A DNA stretch of 64,000 nucleotides from Nectonema munidae (lineage: Eukaryota > Nematomorpha > Nectonematoida > Nectonematidae). A program made the translations under genes and the position numbers. Positions 37,501-50,409 of this stretch are shown piece after piece. Under the pieces are notes generated by a model. The model was given only the letters and a program-made list of their open reading frames with translations. It had not been told where the DNA came from and did no database searches. The stretch lies in contig JAUIRK010000434.1 in NCBI GenBank assembly GCA_030549495.1, positions 64,210-128,209 on the forward strand. The letters are read 5' to 3'. Positions within the stretch are counted from its first letter, which is position 1; each line of letters starts with the position of its first letter.

Positions 37501-39619
37501 ATAAATCGTAAAAATAAATCAAGAATATTTTAATGAGACTTTCGGCCATGAAGAAAATTCCCTCAATTTCTCTATACATGGAGAAAAAAACTCGAGAGAG
37601 CAACTCTCAAATGCACCCCTGGATTTAGTCTATTTCAATAGTGTGATATTCATCAAACTTTCTTACTTTTAATCTTGATTCAGAAACTACATCTTAAAAA
37701 AATTACGGAAACAATTGAAAGAACAAAATAAAATGTTTGAAAAATAATTCTACGCCTAGATCTAGTAGTTATGCACATGCTGGGAAAGGTGTTTTATACC
37801 GCGTTTCCATATTATTAATTATTGGGGAAAAATTTCCTCGCCTCTGTATTCATCAGATACAGCAGAGATATCATTTTGAACATTTTATAATCGGTTCAAA
37901 GAGAGCTAATCACTTTATGAAGTAAGAAAATTTATTTAAATATAAAGAAAGAGTAATTTTGAGATGTGAAGAATATTATCTCGCGTATTTTCATTTTCTA
38001 GAACGAAAGCTGTTTGTTGGAAACCTGAGGAAAGGAGTGCAGAGGAGTGAAGTGGAAAATTTATTTGCGCGAGTTGGAGACATCGAGGAATGCTTCATCA
38101 TTCAAAGCAGGCAAAGTCTAGACAAAGGTGAATCTCTTTCCATACCTACATTTCGAGGTGGACAACGATTACAGTTTCTGATTTGCCGATAAAAAACATT
38201 TTCGAAAATATGATAAGTTTTAAAATGCAATATAAAAGCATCTATAAAAATTTATTTTTTCTTTTTTCAAAAAACTTAAATATAAGTATAAATATAGATC
38301 TACAACGACATTCACGTTGATCGATTCATTTTTTAAAACTAATCGTTTTTGAGGTAAAAATATTTAAAAAAAAAATAGATGTTTTTATTGTTTTTACCAA
38401 TTTTCACTGAATTGTTATAAAATTTAATTAATGTATATTTTTCCTCAAGTCTCGTCTTTTTCTCAAGAGTCGAGAAAATAAAAGACCTTTGAATTCTGGA
38501 GAAAAATCAAGAATATCCATCTAATATATTTTTATAAAACCTTTAAACCGTTGACAGGATTTCTTGTGATATTATGTTCCTGAGGGATGTGTTACTTTAT
38601 CTAAAGAACCGTGGTATAATCATACATTGGTCTCATTGTACTTACGTATGAAGAACTGGTACTCGGTCATTTGGCCGATAGACAATTAGCTGAATCGACA
38701 TTTGATAGAACGGGGAACAAAACTTTTACCAAACCGACATTTGGCCGGACAAATATTTTACCAAATAAACATTTAGTGAAAGAGTATTTCTACAAAAATG
38801 TAAGTTTAGAGTATTTCCGAACTTCTGCAACCAATAAAAATGTTATTTTTCTATTAAAACACTAAAACTAAAAAAATACCGCTAGAAAGATGCTCGCTCA
38901 TGCTAACATTCATATTTTTAATGATAGAAATAAGCATTTTGTCTTAAAAAATTTATTTAAAAAAAAAGTGAACCATATATTTTTAAATATCGTGAGTAAT
39001 TGCTTTCAGAAAATCCATTTTATTATACTCCCTGTATTTCTCGATAATAGACATCAGATTTGTATTTAATATCTTAAAACGTGAGATATAATTCATTTAA
39101 ATGTGATGTTAGATGATAATAATAATAATAATACATCATTATAAATTGATGTACTTGAGCCAAATGTCTGTTTGGTAAAATTTTTATTCGGCCAAATGTC
39201 TGTTTTTAAAAATATTTTTCGCAAAATGTTCGTCGGTCAAATGTCTTTCGGCTAAATGACCGGCCATGTAAGGAACTTTGGTCTGAATGCAAGTCCTTTT
39301 TATATTTTTGAATTAAGACTATAAATATAGATCTATAACGACATTCACGTTGATGGCATATGGTAAGAACACATATTATTTGTTTAGAAGCTGCCTTCAT
39401 AACATACACAAAGAAAGAAGATGCGATGCAAGCGATCTCTGTATTTAATGATTCTACCACCAGGGTTCGTTTTTAGAGATATGCGCTTCAACACCTTTCT
39501 CGTCTATTCATTTGTAGGTTTCGGAACTTCCAATGCTTGTGAAAATGGCGACACAATGCAAAACCAAGAAAAAAAGCAGACATTTTAGAGGAATCCCAAC
39601 CTCGAAAGCCATCTATTGA
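28517..39619 (+). CDS. CELF/Bruno-like two-RRM protein, right copy
   Basis: Mirror copy of the gene at 11797-22868, transcribed rightward from near the palindrome centre. Exons: 28517-28682, 31065-31147, 31748-31888, 37722-37788, 38002-38127, 39388-39464, 39518-39619 (stop 39617-39619). Phases are 1, 0, 0, 1, 1, 0. The product is again 253 residues with two RRMs: DAFKIFVGQIP...KGCGFVTFED, then ERKLFVGNLR...IEECFII...AAFITY. The start is supported by the distance to RRM1 and by MSNTKHAVDNVDAFKIFVGQ aligning with the CELF N-terminus. The final exon ends KTKKKSRHFRGIPTSKAIY. Just after the stop comes AAG/GTAGAT, a good splice donor. In another frame the end of this exon would stay open into that donor, so a longer isoform cannot be excluded. 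Keeping both copies open argues for function or very recent duplication. Confidence 0.85.
29364..29810. mobile_element. hAT MITE, mirror copy
   Basis: Mirror of 21560-22013 with target duplications TTTTATTA at 29356-29363 and 29811-29818. It is 447 bp, 7 bp shorter than the left copy. Confidence 0.93.
30117..30250 (-). mobile_element. tRNA-derived SINE copy 2, mirror
   Basis: Reverse-complement counterpart of 21121-21263. Here the B-box region has decayed (TTTGATGCACAAGACC instead of the reverse complement of TGTTCGATCCC). Confidence 0.7.
33655..34062 (+). repeat. Interspersed repeat B, mirror copy
   Basis: Reverse-complement counterpart of 17312-17725. Confidence 0.7.
34860..36065 (-). mobile_element. 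Decayed CR1/Jockey-type LINE, mirror copy
   Basis: Reverse-complement counterpart of 15300-16500. It shows a short local duplication of TTTAACATCA near 34860-34880 that the left copy lacks. Confidence 0.85.
38280..38321. repeat. Right-arm-only templated patch
   Basis: The right arm has about 45 bases where the left arm has about 12 (GAAGCGGTTAA). The extra sequence includes TATAAATATAGATCTACAAC then GACATTCACGTTGAT. This 35-bp string also occurs at about 39318-39353 of the same arm with one mismatch, and on the minus strand of the left arm at about 12063-12097 with none. Confidence 0.75.
38658..39268. mobile_element. Mutator-like MITE in CELF intron (right)
   Basis: Mirror of 12148-12751 between CELF exons 5 and 6. 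The flanking 9-mers read TGAAGAACT (38649-38657) and TAAGGAACT (39269-39277). One further change blurs the duplication compared with the left arm. Confidence 0.7.
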
Positions 39620-40598
39620 AGGTAGATGAAGAAAGCACAAAAAATTCATTTCTTTTATAACTCTACTATTAAATGTGATTTCTTTCTCTGTTTGCATTTG
39701 CGCCACCATTACACACCCGTATTGCGTATATTCACTGCCAATTCTGTATAACAGTTGGCCTTTATTTTTGGATCTTAAAACTTTAAATTCTTCCGAAGCA
39801 AAAATATTTTTATCTAAAACAGAAGATAAAACAAAATTTGCACTACTTAGGCTCTAAAAGAATTATTGTGTGATCTTCTTTGCAAGAACTCTTATCATTT
39901 AATACCCTACACTTGAAATGAATACAATTTTTACGGTATATGTTTGATTTTCATATTTCATTTGTATTTTATAACTAGGGAAAAAAATTATTTAAAAAAA
40001 AAAAGAAAATGTCCTGTTATATCAGTACGTCTGGCAATCATATAGGTATACAAGATGCCTTTTTGTGAGAATATTTCCTTGTAGTTTCCTAAAGGACTAT
40101 AAACGAAGTATGAATTATGTAACAATATTATGTTATCCATGATAATTTATCCATATGCCAAGTTCATCTTTTAGTCCAAGCTACTGCATCTCTCAATATT
40201 TTTACTTTCGTAAAAATCTTGAAAAAATCAAATCTGTAGAAAAGAGCGCTGAAAAAATATGGCATTAAGGTGTTTTTATCTCAGTATTTGCAATTGGAAG
40301 GAAAGAGGATCATTAGATTCAAGAAAAAAGAGGGATTCTGAATTAAACCAAAGAAAAGGTGCAATAAAAATTTGCTTAAATTTTGTCATTTTAAAAAGGT
40401 TTCGAAACGCCAAAAGAATTGCTAATAATGATTTATGGGTGAATGGCGGAATAACAATAAATTTCATCTGACTGGACGCTAGAAAGCATGGAAACAAATG
40501 ATATACAAAAGAAAGTTCTAAACCTTCACTAGGCGAAACCTTTTCTAATCAAAAACATACAAAAAATGTTATAAACGAATAAGATCTATATTGGCAAG

Positions 40599-40740
40599 GG
40601 TACCATGGAGTGTTTTCATCGACAAGGCACAATTGCACCGCTCGAACTTTGAGTAAAGAAGGCTTGGTTGGTGTTGGATCGAACTGAAGACCTTGTGGTA
40701 GGTATCGTAGCCAAGTAGACAGCTAGCCTTACTCACGCAT
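40599..40740 (-). mobile_element. tRNA-derived SINE copy 1, mirror
   Basis: Reverse-complement counterpart of 10684-10815. Confidence 0.75.
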
Positions 40741-42056
40741 TATTTTTATCTCGTATAATAACTATCATCTTGAACCTGTTATAGGGTACGCGCCAAATAT
40801 AGTGTTTTCTGATGATGATGCTCTAAAAATGTATTCCCCTTTAACCCTATTTAAACGTTAAAATGATCATTAGAATAGACTATGTAAACGAGAAAAATTT
40901 TTTTTGCAAACCAATAGAAAATGACTGTTACTTCTTTTAAAATTTACTTTTGTGGCTCTCAGGATGAATTTTTCTTCTAAGAAAAGTTTAAATTTCACTA
41001 TATTTAGATATGAAACAAGAATGAAAGATAAGTTATATTTTGAACTTTCTGAAATATATTTATCACGCTAGGATGGGCAATTTTCTACGTTTGCTGTCAT
41101 CCAATTCGCGAATAAGCCACAAATTAGCCTGCAATCAAATTTTCGTGCACATATCCCCTTTGAAATTGTCAATAAAAGCATCAAGAAAATGGACCTTAGG
41201 TTTTCATACAGTTTAGCGGGGCATAGCCTTGTATACTTAGCTTTGTGCTACACATTCTTTATCAAGAGCTGCAACAATCTTTGTATAAATCCACCTTAAA
41301 TGGAGGAAATAAACTTTTGATACCAATAATGTCTTATTCTTGTTATTAGGCTTCGTCACTGAGAAATAAGCGTTTACGACAGTACTCCCTTTGTTAATAT
41401 GCAGCTTTTTCTCTAATATCCCAAAGGCAATGGAAACTTAGCGTAGCTTCGTAAGAATTGCATCAAAATGGCATTATTTTCAAGTCTGGCACAACTTCGC
41501 TCCAATACTAGTCATATTTCTAAGATGCAATTACAAGTTTAACATTGTTGTACTGCTAAGGAATAATTTAATGCTTACATGATTTCTCAAATTTTTTGTT
41601 GAATCACCCATTCAGATTGTTAAAAATTCACAAATCGTCAATTATGAAGTATAAAGTTGAAGTTGAATTTTCTGAATGTTCGCTGGCAGGGGCGGATACG
41701 GAAGGGGCTAATCGGGCTCTAACCACCTGGCGCCCACCTCTTTCGGGAGTTTTAATCTCATATGAAAAGAGAATTAAAACTTTATATACTATTAATGTTT
41801 TGGCCCGGCTAAAAAAATGCTGAATCCGACCGTGTTCGCTACAAACATGTCTATTAGAGTATTTATTATGAGAACTTTAAATAAAATTAGTGTCTTTTGA
41901 GCCCATGTTTGCCTACAGCTTACTACTCTGTGCACATACAAATGTAAGTTATTTATAGAATAAATAAGGAAGCATTATCAAAATTTTAGAAGTTTATATC
42001 CAATATGCATAACAACAATTCAACTTTCAAAATTTACCGCCTCTCATGGATCCATG

Positions 42057-42204
42057 TTTGCGCGATGAGGAAAATTTATTAAATAAAAAAAAGAAATCTT
42101 AATTTTATTTGAAAAAATAAATGCTAAATGGAAAGGAAATTTAATAGCTGTTCTTTTAAAAAAAATCGTGTTGTACAGAAAGATGAAACTACTGATTGAT
42201 AAGA
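42057..42204. repeat. 140-bp direct repeat copy 2, mirror
   Basis: Reverse-complement counterpart of 9221-9363 in the right arm. Confidence 0.8.
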
Positions 42205-43052
42205 CACTTCTTCGCTGCATACGCCTAAAAATAAAACATATAAAAATGTTTTGGCAAAACGTAATAAAACAAGTTGATATAAAAATTTTGATAAAATAGA
42301 TTAGATATATCAGTATCCCTTTACTATTTTAAAATATAAAATAGTCTAAAAATATGAGTTATTTTTGTAAAATTTAAATAAAAACCATAAATTTTTAAAT
42401 GGCTTTTGTATCATTAATTTTTACGTGTGAAAATAAAAAAAAGTGGATAGAAAAGTTTCAATGATAAACCTTTTGACACAACTGGCAGGGAATAGTCTGA
42501 AAATTAAAATTGATTAGAATATGAAACTAAGATAACTATAAAATGCAGCACAAAGTTTTAGGGAATTTTTGATAACGCAAAATAGATTACAACTTAGAGG
42601 CGAGCTAATGCTGTGATGCCATTTGGATTGCAATATAAATGTCAAATATTATACATTTCTGCACTCTCCCGCCCATTTTGACCATTCAAATGTATTCCTC
42701 AATTTGCAAAGTAGTTGCCAAGTGCTCAACCTATTTCTACAGTGTGTGTTGGGGCTGAGGTGAGGTTTAGTGTCAGCGCAATCGTACATACATACCTTAA
42801 CATTGGTAATAGGACGATTCGGAATTGAAATCGTGAGTTTTAAATATCAGAATCAAAATCGCATCGCTAAATTTCATTAGTACTTTCCGATATCTCGTCG
42901 CGATCCTTTTTATTTTGGGAGTACTTAAAAAAGTCAACGTTTTAAACCTATATTTAACTAGATTTACTGATGTTCCAAATCCAAACACGTAAAATGATTA
43001 GATAATTTTTAATTTTACACAATTTAACTACTAAAATTTAACATAGTAACAC

Positions 43053-44068
43053 AAATAAAAGAAAATTAAATGATTAAAAATTTAGTTTTTCTGGACTTGA
43101 ATTCAAAAAACTCATAGATATAACGCTTATAATTCTTTTGTTTGTGTCTATATAAATAAAAAAAAATTATAATTTCAAAATTTAATTGGATATATCTTTA
43201 ATTTAAATTTAATGTCACTTCGTAATATATCTACTTTCCTATGTGTAAGTGTTGTTCTTTAAGCATTGCATTTAGACACGATTATATCTCATTTTTTCAA
43301 CATATACCTGCCAGTAGCCATCTCTTGAGTTATTTTTCAAATGTACACCCGCCCAAACGCCAAACAGCCCATAAGTAAAAGGGCCTTAACTGCATTCACA
43401 AAGTGCTCTAGTTTAGGGTTTCTCAACGTCGGCCATATGGCCCACTGACGGGTCACAGAAAAAAATTTGATTTCCATACAATACATCAGATTGTAGAGAA
43501 GCCACAAAACAGGTTATAAGTTCGGATTGATATAGATAGATGTTTAAATTAAAAATGTAATTTGACGAAAAAATTCATTTTTATTTATAAAATTGCCCCA
43601 AAGCTTTGTCGATTTTTCTATATTATATATACATATGATACAAAAACTATTTTAGCAACTATATCTTGAAACTTTATATGAAAATTCTATTTTCATGAAC
43701 TTTTTTATAGTTTGGTTTCCACATCTACTAGGCTTAGACCGTTAATATGAAAAAAAGTTATGATTTAGGAGCTCTATAATTTTTGAAGGAATTTTACAGT
43801 TTTTTTGCTTTTATGTTATGTTGTTTGAATGAATAACCTCATGAAAAAGTTCCCAATTTTCGTTTTTGACCTCTAAAAAATAGATAAATATATGAAAAAC
43901 TTTATGGGGCCATACAATAATGTTTGCGCAAAAAGGGGGTTATGGTAGAAAAAAGGTTGAGAACCATTGCAGTCTAGTTTATATATTTATTACTAAAAAA
44001 ATAAATTTTATAACTATACAAAACATCTAAGGAATACTTAAAGCAAAAAGGTTTGATTCTGAAATTTA
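43053..44068 (-). repeat. Interspersed repeat A, mirror copy
   Basis: Reverse-complement counterpart of 7372-8385, likewise split by the hAT at 43416-43973. Confidence 0.7.
43416..43973. mobile_element. hAT MITE, mirror copy
   Basis: Mirror of 7465-8020. The 8-bp duplications appear as CTAGTTTA at 43408-43415 and 43974-43981. Confidence 0.88.
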
Positions 44069-44247
44069 AGGTTCAGCAGAAATAATGTTTAATTAAAAAC
44101 AATATGTAATGTATACCTTTGTAAAAGATTGGATGACCGAGTTGCTATTGAAGCACATTCCACGTATACTTTCTAAGAGGAACTTGTATGTGGATTTGAG
44201 CGAACTAAACTTTTAGGTGAAGCGAGAAGGCATCTTGATATACAAAA

Positions 44248-44392
44248 TTGCGCGATGAGGAAAATTTATTAAATAAAAAAAAGAAATCTTAATTTTATTT
44301 GAAAAAATAAATGCTAAATGGAAACGAAATTTAATGGCTGTTCTTTTAAAAAATATCGTGTTGTACAGAAAGATGACACTACTGATTGATCA
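44248..44392. repeat. 140-bp direct repeat copy 1, mirror
   Basis: Reverse-complement counterpart of 7051-7190 in the right arm. Confidence 0.8.
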
Positions 44393-45424
44393 ACAAATCA
44401 ACAAATTGAATCACCAAAATTGCAGATTAAGTTATGGAAAAAAAGAAAAGGCTCTATTTGGACAATATAAGTCAAAAATTAATGCAAAGTTAACGAAAAC
44501 ATAAGATGCGTTGTTATGCAAAATATTTAAAAAAATTGTGTCATGCTAAGACGCGTACTTTTTACAGGTAAAAATAGCACGATTCATAATCGCCATTTTA
44601 TTGATATTTACACGTAAAAATTGGTATTACGTCCACGCTTTAGCCTGAAACAAAAGAGAGTTGGAACAAGTAAGCAAAGATTGTGTGTGAAAAAAAAGCG
44701 TTCCGGAGAAGAGTAAGAAGATGCAGGGGTTTGTCAACGATTTCAATTTTTTCGAACTGTAAACACTTTCTGCATTACATTACCCCATGAAGATAAACAT
44801 TTTGAATTCGAAACGGAATTCGTACTCGCCATTTAAAATACTAATAAGCTTTATTAGCTTGTTTATCTTAAGGTCATTTAAGAATAAACTGATTTTTTCG
44901 TTGGAAATAGAATCAAAATTTTCAAAATGATGAAGCTCTTAATTCCAAAGAGTTAGTTATTCCCACTTAGACTGATTTATTCATAGATGAGGAAGACAAA
45001 TATGATGATTTTTTAGAATACAATAGCATACGAGAAGATATTCCAGAAAAAAAATGAAATTTTCAACAAGAACGCGTTAACACTTGAAATCAATCACTTT
45101 GTAACACGATTTATTCCAGGCAAATGAGTGGATTATTTTGTTACCAAATTGAGAAAAATTTCTTTTAATTCATAAATTTTGTTTTTAGGGGTATTGGTTG
45201 AATTATATCCCTTCAAATTTTGTGACTTTTCCTAAAATTGTTAGCTGCATCTTTTGAAACCATTTTCATTAACCTCTCATGTCAATCAAAATCAAAAATT
45301 TTAATTTTTACTATATACTTCCTTGAAAATGTATAATTATATACAGTTTTGAATGCATAACACATTATATATTGAAATTTTCCAATAATCATCGCTACTT
45401 TTTAGAAAATGTCAATCAAAATTT

Positions 45425-45906
45425 TGATTGATGAGAATATATGTCATGAAATATATCTTCAAATTTTACATAAAATATGTTTTTATACTAAATCGGCCAT
45501 GCTGGTTTCATTTCTGGACTCATTTTTACATTTAGGATTTGAGAATACCTATAAGCGTTAATCAAATTTGCGGTTTACTTCTAAAAATTGTCTCCAAAAA
45601 CATTCCTTCAAATTTTACATAAAATATATGTTTTTATACCAAATCAATCATGCTGGTTTCATTTCTGAATTCAGTACATTTAGAGAATATCTGCAAGTGT
45701 AAATCAAAAGTGCAGTTTATGTCCAATGTTCGCAGAAATATTTTGAAATTTAAATACATCTGTTTTTATACCAAATTGAAGATGCTGTTTCATTTTTGGA
45801 TGGTTTCAAAATATCTGAAAGCTTCAATCATATTGATGGTTTACGTCTAAAAACTGTCTCTAAAAATATTTTCAAAATTTCAAATAAAATATCTGTTTTT
45901 ATACTA
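45425..45906. repeat. About 132-bp tandem array, mirror copy
   Basis: Reverse-complement copy of 5311-5790 with the same unit order. Confidence 0.75.
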
Positions 45907-46793
45907 AACCGACTATGATTATTTTATTTCTATACTTGTTTTGGCTAATACGGTTAAAAAATATCTGGAAGTGTCAATTGAAGTAGTGATGTATGCCTGA
46001 AAATCAGTTTTTTTCTAAAAAAAAATCATTTATGTAAAAAAATTTCAAAAAATTGTTATATATTAGTTATATAGTTAAAATATATATTTTGGCTTATAAT
46101 ACTTTCTTCAATCATCTTGAGTATGATATATTTATTAAAAAAAACAAAACGTATTATAAAATCTTTTGAAGATTAGTATCAGAGAAGGAAGCAACCTGAA
46201 AACAAATTGAAAAGAGAACGTGTGATCAAAAGAAATAATTTTTAAAAAGGGGCTTTGCTAAAAAGTGTGCTCAAGTGCGATCAGATTACAAAAGAGACGT
46301 AAAACGATTTTTTAGATAAAATAACGAAATCTTTATTATTTAATCCATTAAGTCCCAATGCTCCCATAAGTAATTTCATCTTCGTTTTTTTAGATATAAT
46401 ACTCAACAAGAATCATTGACGTCAACTTTGAGAGAGAAATAAAAGGAGTATCTCCAAACTGACATCAAGGTAGATTATTAGTGAAATATATTTGACAAAT
46501 GTTGACAAGAAAAGAAGGGTGGGTAAGAAACTAACAAAATTAAGTTGACGTCAATTCTGTACGACCTTTTATATAAAAGTAAGCAATATAAAAATGTATA
46601 ACTATCAGAAAACAAGCTTTTATTACAAAAAATGAAAGCTTATAAACAAAAAATTCAAAAAAATAAAAAAGTACATAAAAAATTGTGTACAAAAGGGTCA
46701 AATTCATATTTTCAAAAATAAAAAACAAATTTTTATGCTCTTACATATTTTATAAAATTTAATTTTTAGAGAACAAAATTATAAAAACATTAT

Positions 46794-48258
46794 TTATGTT
46801 TCTAATACCGTACAATTGAATATTATACACAATATTTCACTTAATGACATTAAGTACAAAAATATTTCGTATGATTTTTGCATATGTGTCTGTTACAAGA
46901 ACTACATTTTCTTGTACCTCTAGACCTAGAATCTAGTTCTAGATTGTGACAAGCAATATCTAAGTAGTTTGCAAAAACTGCAACTATCCATTTTCTAGAC
47001 GTTCTATAAGATGTGTAAGATTTAAGCATCTGATTTGTTGTGTCTACCCCACTTTTGTATTGATTGTATAACACTATTGTTTCTGGTTTGCGTTTCCTTT
47101 CAATCAAATTTATTTCCCCCAAATGTTGGCTTGAAATAACGTAAACAACTTTGAAATTACGATGAGCATGTCTGGGGGCATAAGCCATCAGGGAAGCATA
47201 TTTGGTATAAATAAATTTTGATTCAATTTCATTTAAGCCCAGCTGTTGTAAATGTTTGGGCCTAAAAATATGTGGGATAAAAGTACCATTAGATCTAACC
47301 AGAAATAGTTAATTTTTTTGAAGTAGCCCATTGACACAACCCATGAGATGTGAAAAACCTATCAGATAATATTCCAAGGTAGATCACTATCCGTTATCAA
47401 TCTTTTAACTATATTTGCTCCAGAAAAAAAAGTTCTATCAGTTAAACCTGAAACATAAACTTGAGGCTTTAAAATATATAAAGATTTAGCATCTGTACAA
47501 TGGTATATGACATAATGGCCAGGCTTGAATGGTCGTAAATTTTTATTCTATAACGTCCTCTAAATTTTACAAGTTGTTCGTCTACTGGGACGTAATTATA
47601 CGGTAAAAGAAATTTAGAACACTTAAGATAAAACATATTGGGCAAATATCTAATCATTTGGATCTGTCACTCTTCACATCAAAACTTATAAAAATATGAA
47701 CCAACAAGAACATATTTCTTGAAGTTGAAGCTCGAAGAAATGGTTCTCCAGTTTTTTCTGAAAATAAATATTTTTAATTTATTTGTTGATTCTTTGATTG
47801 CACCATGTAGATTAAGCAACCAAAATAAGTTAAGAGGTCACAGACAGAAAATTTTTTGTTGTGTAGCCTTAGAAACTCATACTTTGGTGTTTCGCAACTA
47901 TGAATTAAAAAAAATATAAAAAAACTTACTTAAAATTTTCATCTAGTTTAACTTTTATAAAATGAAAAATATGAGAAATTACTTCTTCATTAAAAAAAGT
48001 TTAAAAATTTGAAGAGAATCAGTGAGAAATTTTTCTGAACCAATGGGTCCAAACGGGCTTTGACTTAAGTTTCTTGTGTTTTGACCTAAAGCGCTACCTT
48101 GGTTTGGTCTAGCTGGATTCCATGAATACTCAGTGCCATCAGGGGCAACTAACGAATCAGTTAAAGATTCTTCAATTGTAGTTGTCGTATAAGACAATCA
48201 GAAGATATTGATGATGTTACCTCTTCAGAAACACAAGACAAATCCAAAGAGCTCATAT
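46794..48258 (-). pseudogene. Decayed piggyBac transposase, mirror copy
   Basis: Reverse-complement copy of 2958-4422 with the same decayed reading frames. The longest open part is at 46850-47188: a frame ending in the Cys-rich tail and including KSGVDTTNQM. The start codon context reads ATGAGCTCT instead of ATGAGTTCT. A matching terminal TTAATCCATTAAGTCCC lies near 46340-46356. Confidence 0.85.
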
Positions 48259-49401
48259 TTAGAAGAAAAATGAGTTCGTTTTAAAAAGCTTTGTTTGAGA
48301 ATTTATTGCTTTGCAAGAAATGTATGAATATGAGAACTTTGGCAAAGCTAGTCAGCTGCTTATACTGGAACACAACAGTAAGTTGATAGGTAGGATTTTA
48401 AAAAGGAATTACAAGGACGTTATTTATTCTTTATTTATACAAATATTGATTACAAAGATATAAACACGCAGTAGTGCAATTCACGGTATCAATAACGAAA
48501 AACACAATTGTTTTGATGTGACGGCTAACGTAATCGTAAAAGTTTACAAGACAGTGGAGTTAAATAAGTGAAATACTAATAAGTTTTGATATCAAAATAA
48601 CTTATCTCCATTTATAAAGGATATATTTATCAAAATATATATGAAATAGATGCTTTTTCTGGCTTATAAACATTTTTTTAATTTCTTATCACTTTTTTCA
48701 TAAATTATCGGAAATTTTTTTTAATTTATATATTTTTCTTGGAAATAGATCATAGAAAGTAATATTGCTTGAAATACAAAAGAATAAACAGAAGATATTT
48801 GTTATTGTGACCATAATTAAATTTCAATAGGACATTTATATAAGGTTTATTTAAAAATTAAAAAAGATGACAAAATCAATCTGTGGAGTTTTTTTTGCCA
48901 ACTAGTGGTCCTTGCGCTAGCTTTATTTTCCTGGTTTTGCAAGTGTTAATAACTATGATTCATACAAAAATATTTAATTCAAATTGAATATGTTATAAAT
49001 GATTTTATGTTTTAGTGATTATTAAATTTATTTTTAATGAGTTTATTTTATAAGATCAATTTCAAATTAAAATATAACTGGAATTTATAAAAATAATTAG
49101 AAATGTCCTGAATTATGCAAGAAATGTAATACAATTTTTTCTTAAAAGTCAGTTTACTGTCTAAACTGCTGTCAAAAATTCTATTTAGGATTTATATTCT
49201 AAAATGCCTGACTATATTTGTTCACGATGTTTAAATCAATGGGGAAGATGAAAAGTATGATACATTTTTGGACTTTTTATCCAAAGATCCAAAAAATTTA
49301 TGCAATGTTAGGAAATTTTATATAAGTTATCGCATTTTATTGATAAATGATAGAAAGCCATTAGTCAAAAAATATAACATTGTGAAGCAGTTAATGTTAC
49401 G

Positions 49402-49590
49402 ATGGCTGATAATGGTCTTGAAGATTTTTTACCTCTCGGTTTTAAAGCAGTGTTTTCTTATCCTGATAGAAACTGCTTATATAATTCATTATTGATTGCT
49501 CTTTGGGGTAATGATAGACTGGCATCTGAAATAAGGTTTAAAATCGGCATAGAATTGAACTTATTTAGTGAATATTATTTAGATATCTGA
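49402..49590 (+). pseudogene. OTU-like protein fragment, mirror copy
   Basis: Mirror of 1623-1811. It differs by one visible residue (ALWGN for ALCGN) and is otherwise the same 62-codon core. A second frame at 49268-49495 probably holds the residues that once preceded it. Confidence 0.4.
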
Positions 49591-50409
49591 AGAAAATGCC
49601 ATTATAAAAGTTGCACCTGATATAGAAGACAAAGTTATAACGTTTGTTTTTACAAAACTTTTTCATCTATATTCTCAATCAAGGCAGCTAAAGTTATTGG
49701 ATGTCCAATTCAGTACTAAATTCTACGTAATTGAAAATGATATTATATGTCTATATAAAAATATTAATTCAGGCATTGGTTGTCCTATTTAGATCATTTT
49801 TTGATAAGTTTAACTGATTATGATATAAAAAATGGGCATCACCACTGAATTCAGCATAGTTGAAATATATATCACATTGGAAATATTTATAAAAATAATT
49901 AAAATCTGAGAAAAAGAGGCGGAACTTTACACCCCAGGGCTTGAGCGGACAAATTTAGCAATTTAATTGCAGGATAAAAAACGGAAAAATTATAAATTTT
50001 GAAGAAAGTAATCATAACAAACTTGGATAGGATTAAAATAATAATTTTATTAAATAAACTTGCAAAAAAAGAGATGTTCTTAGTAAAGATGTACATTGTA
50101 ATCATATTTAAATTCGAAGATATACGAAACAGTAGTTGGTTATTCAGAAAATTTATAATAAGAAGAAATTTATTTTAATAAATAAGATAAGTATGTATAA
50201 GAAAGTATATTAGTCAGCATAAAATTTAATTGTGAATCTTTTTTTTGCCATTTATTGTTTCAGTAATACCTCTAGTGTCACGAACAAGAGATTTATAGTG
50301 GAAACAATTTCAAAATTGTTACTTTTCGGTTGGCATTTGGAAACATAATGAGCAATTAAAACATTCAAAATTTATAGGAGAACAGGCAAATAGATATTAA
50401 TCTATCTAT

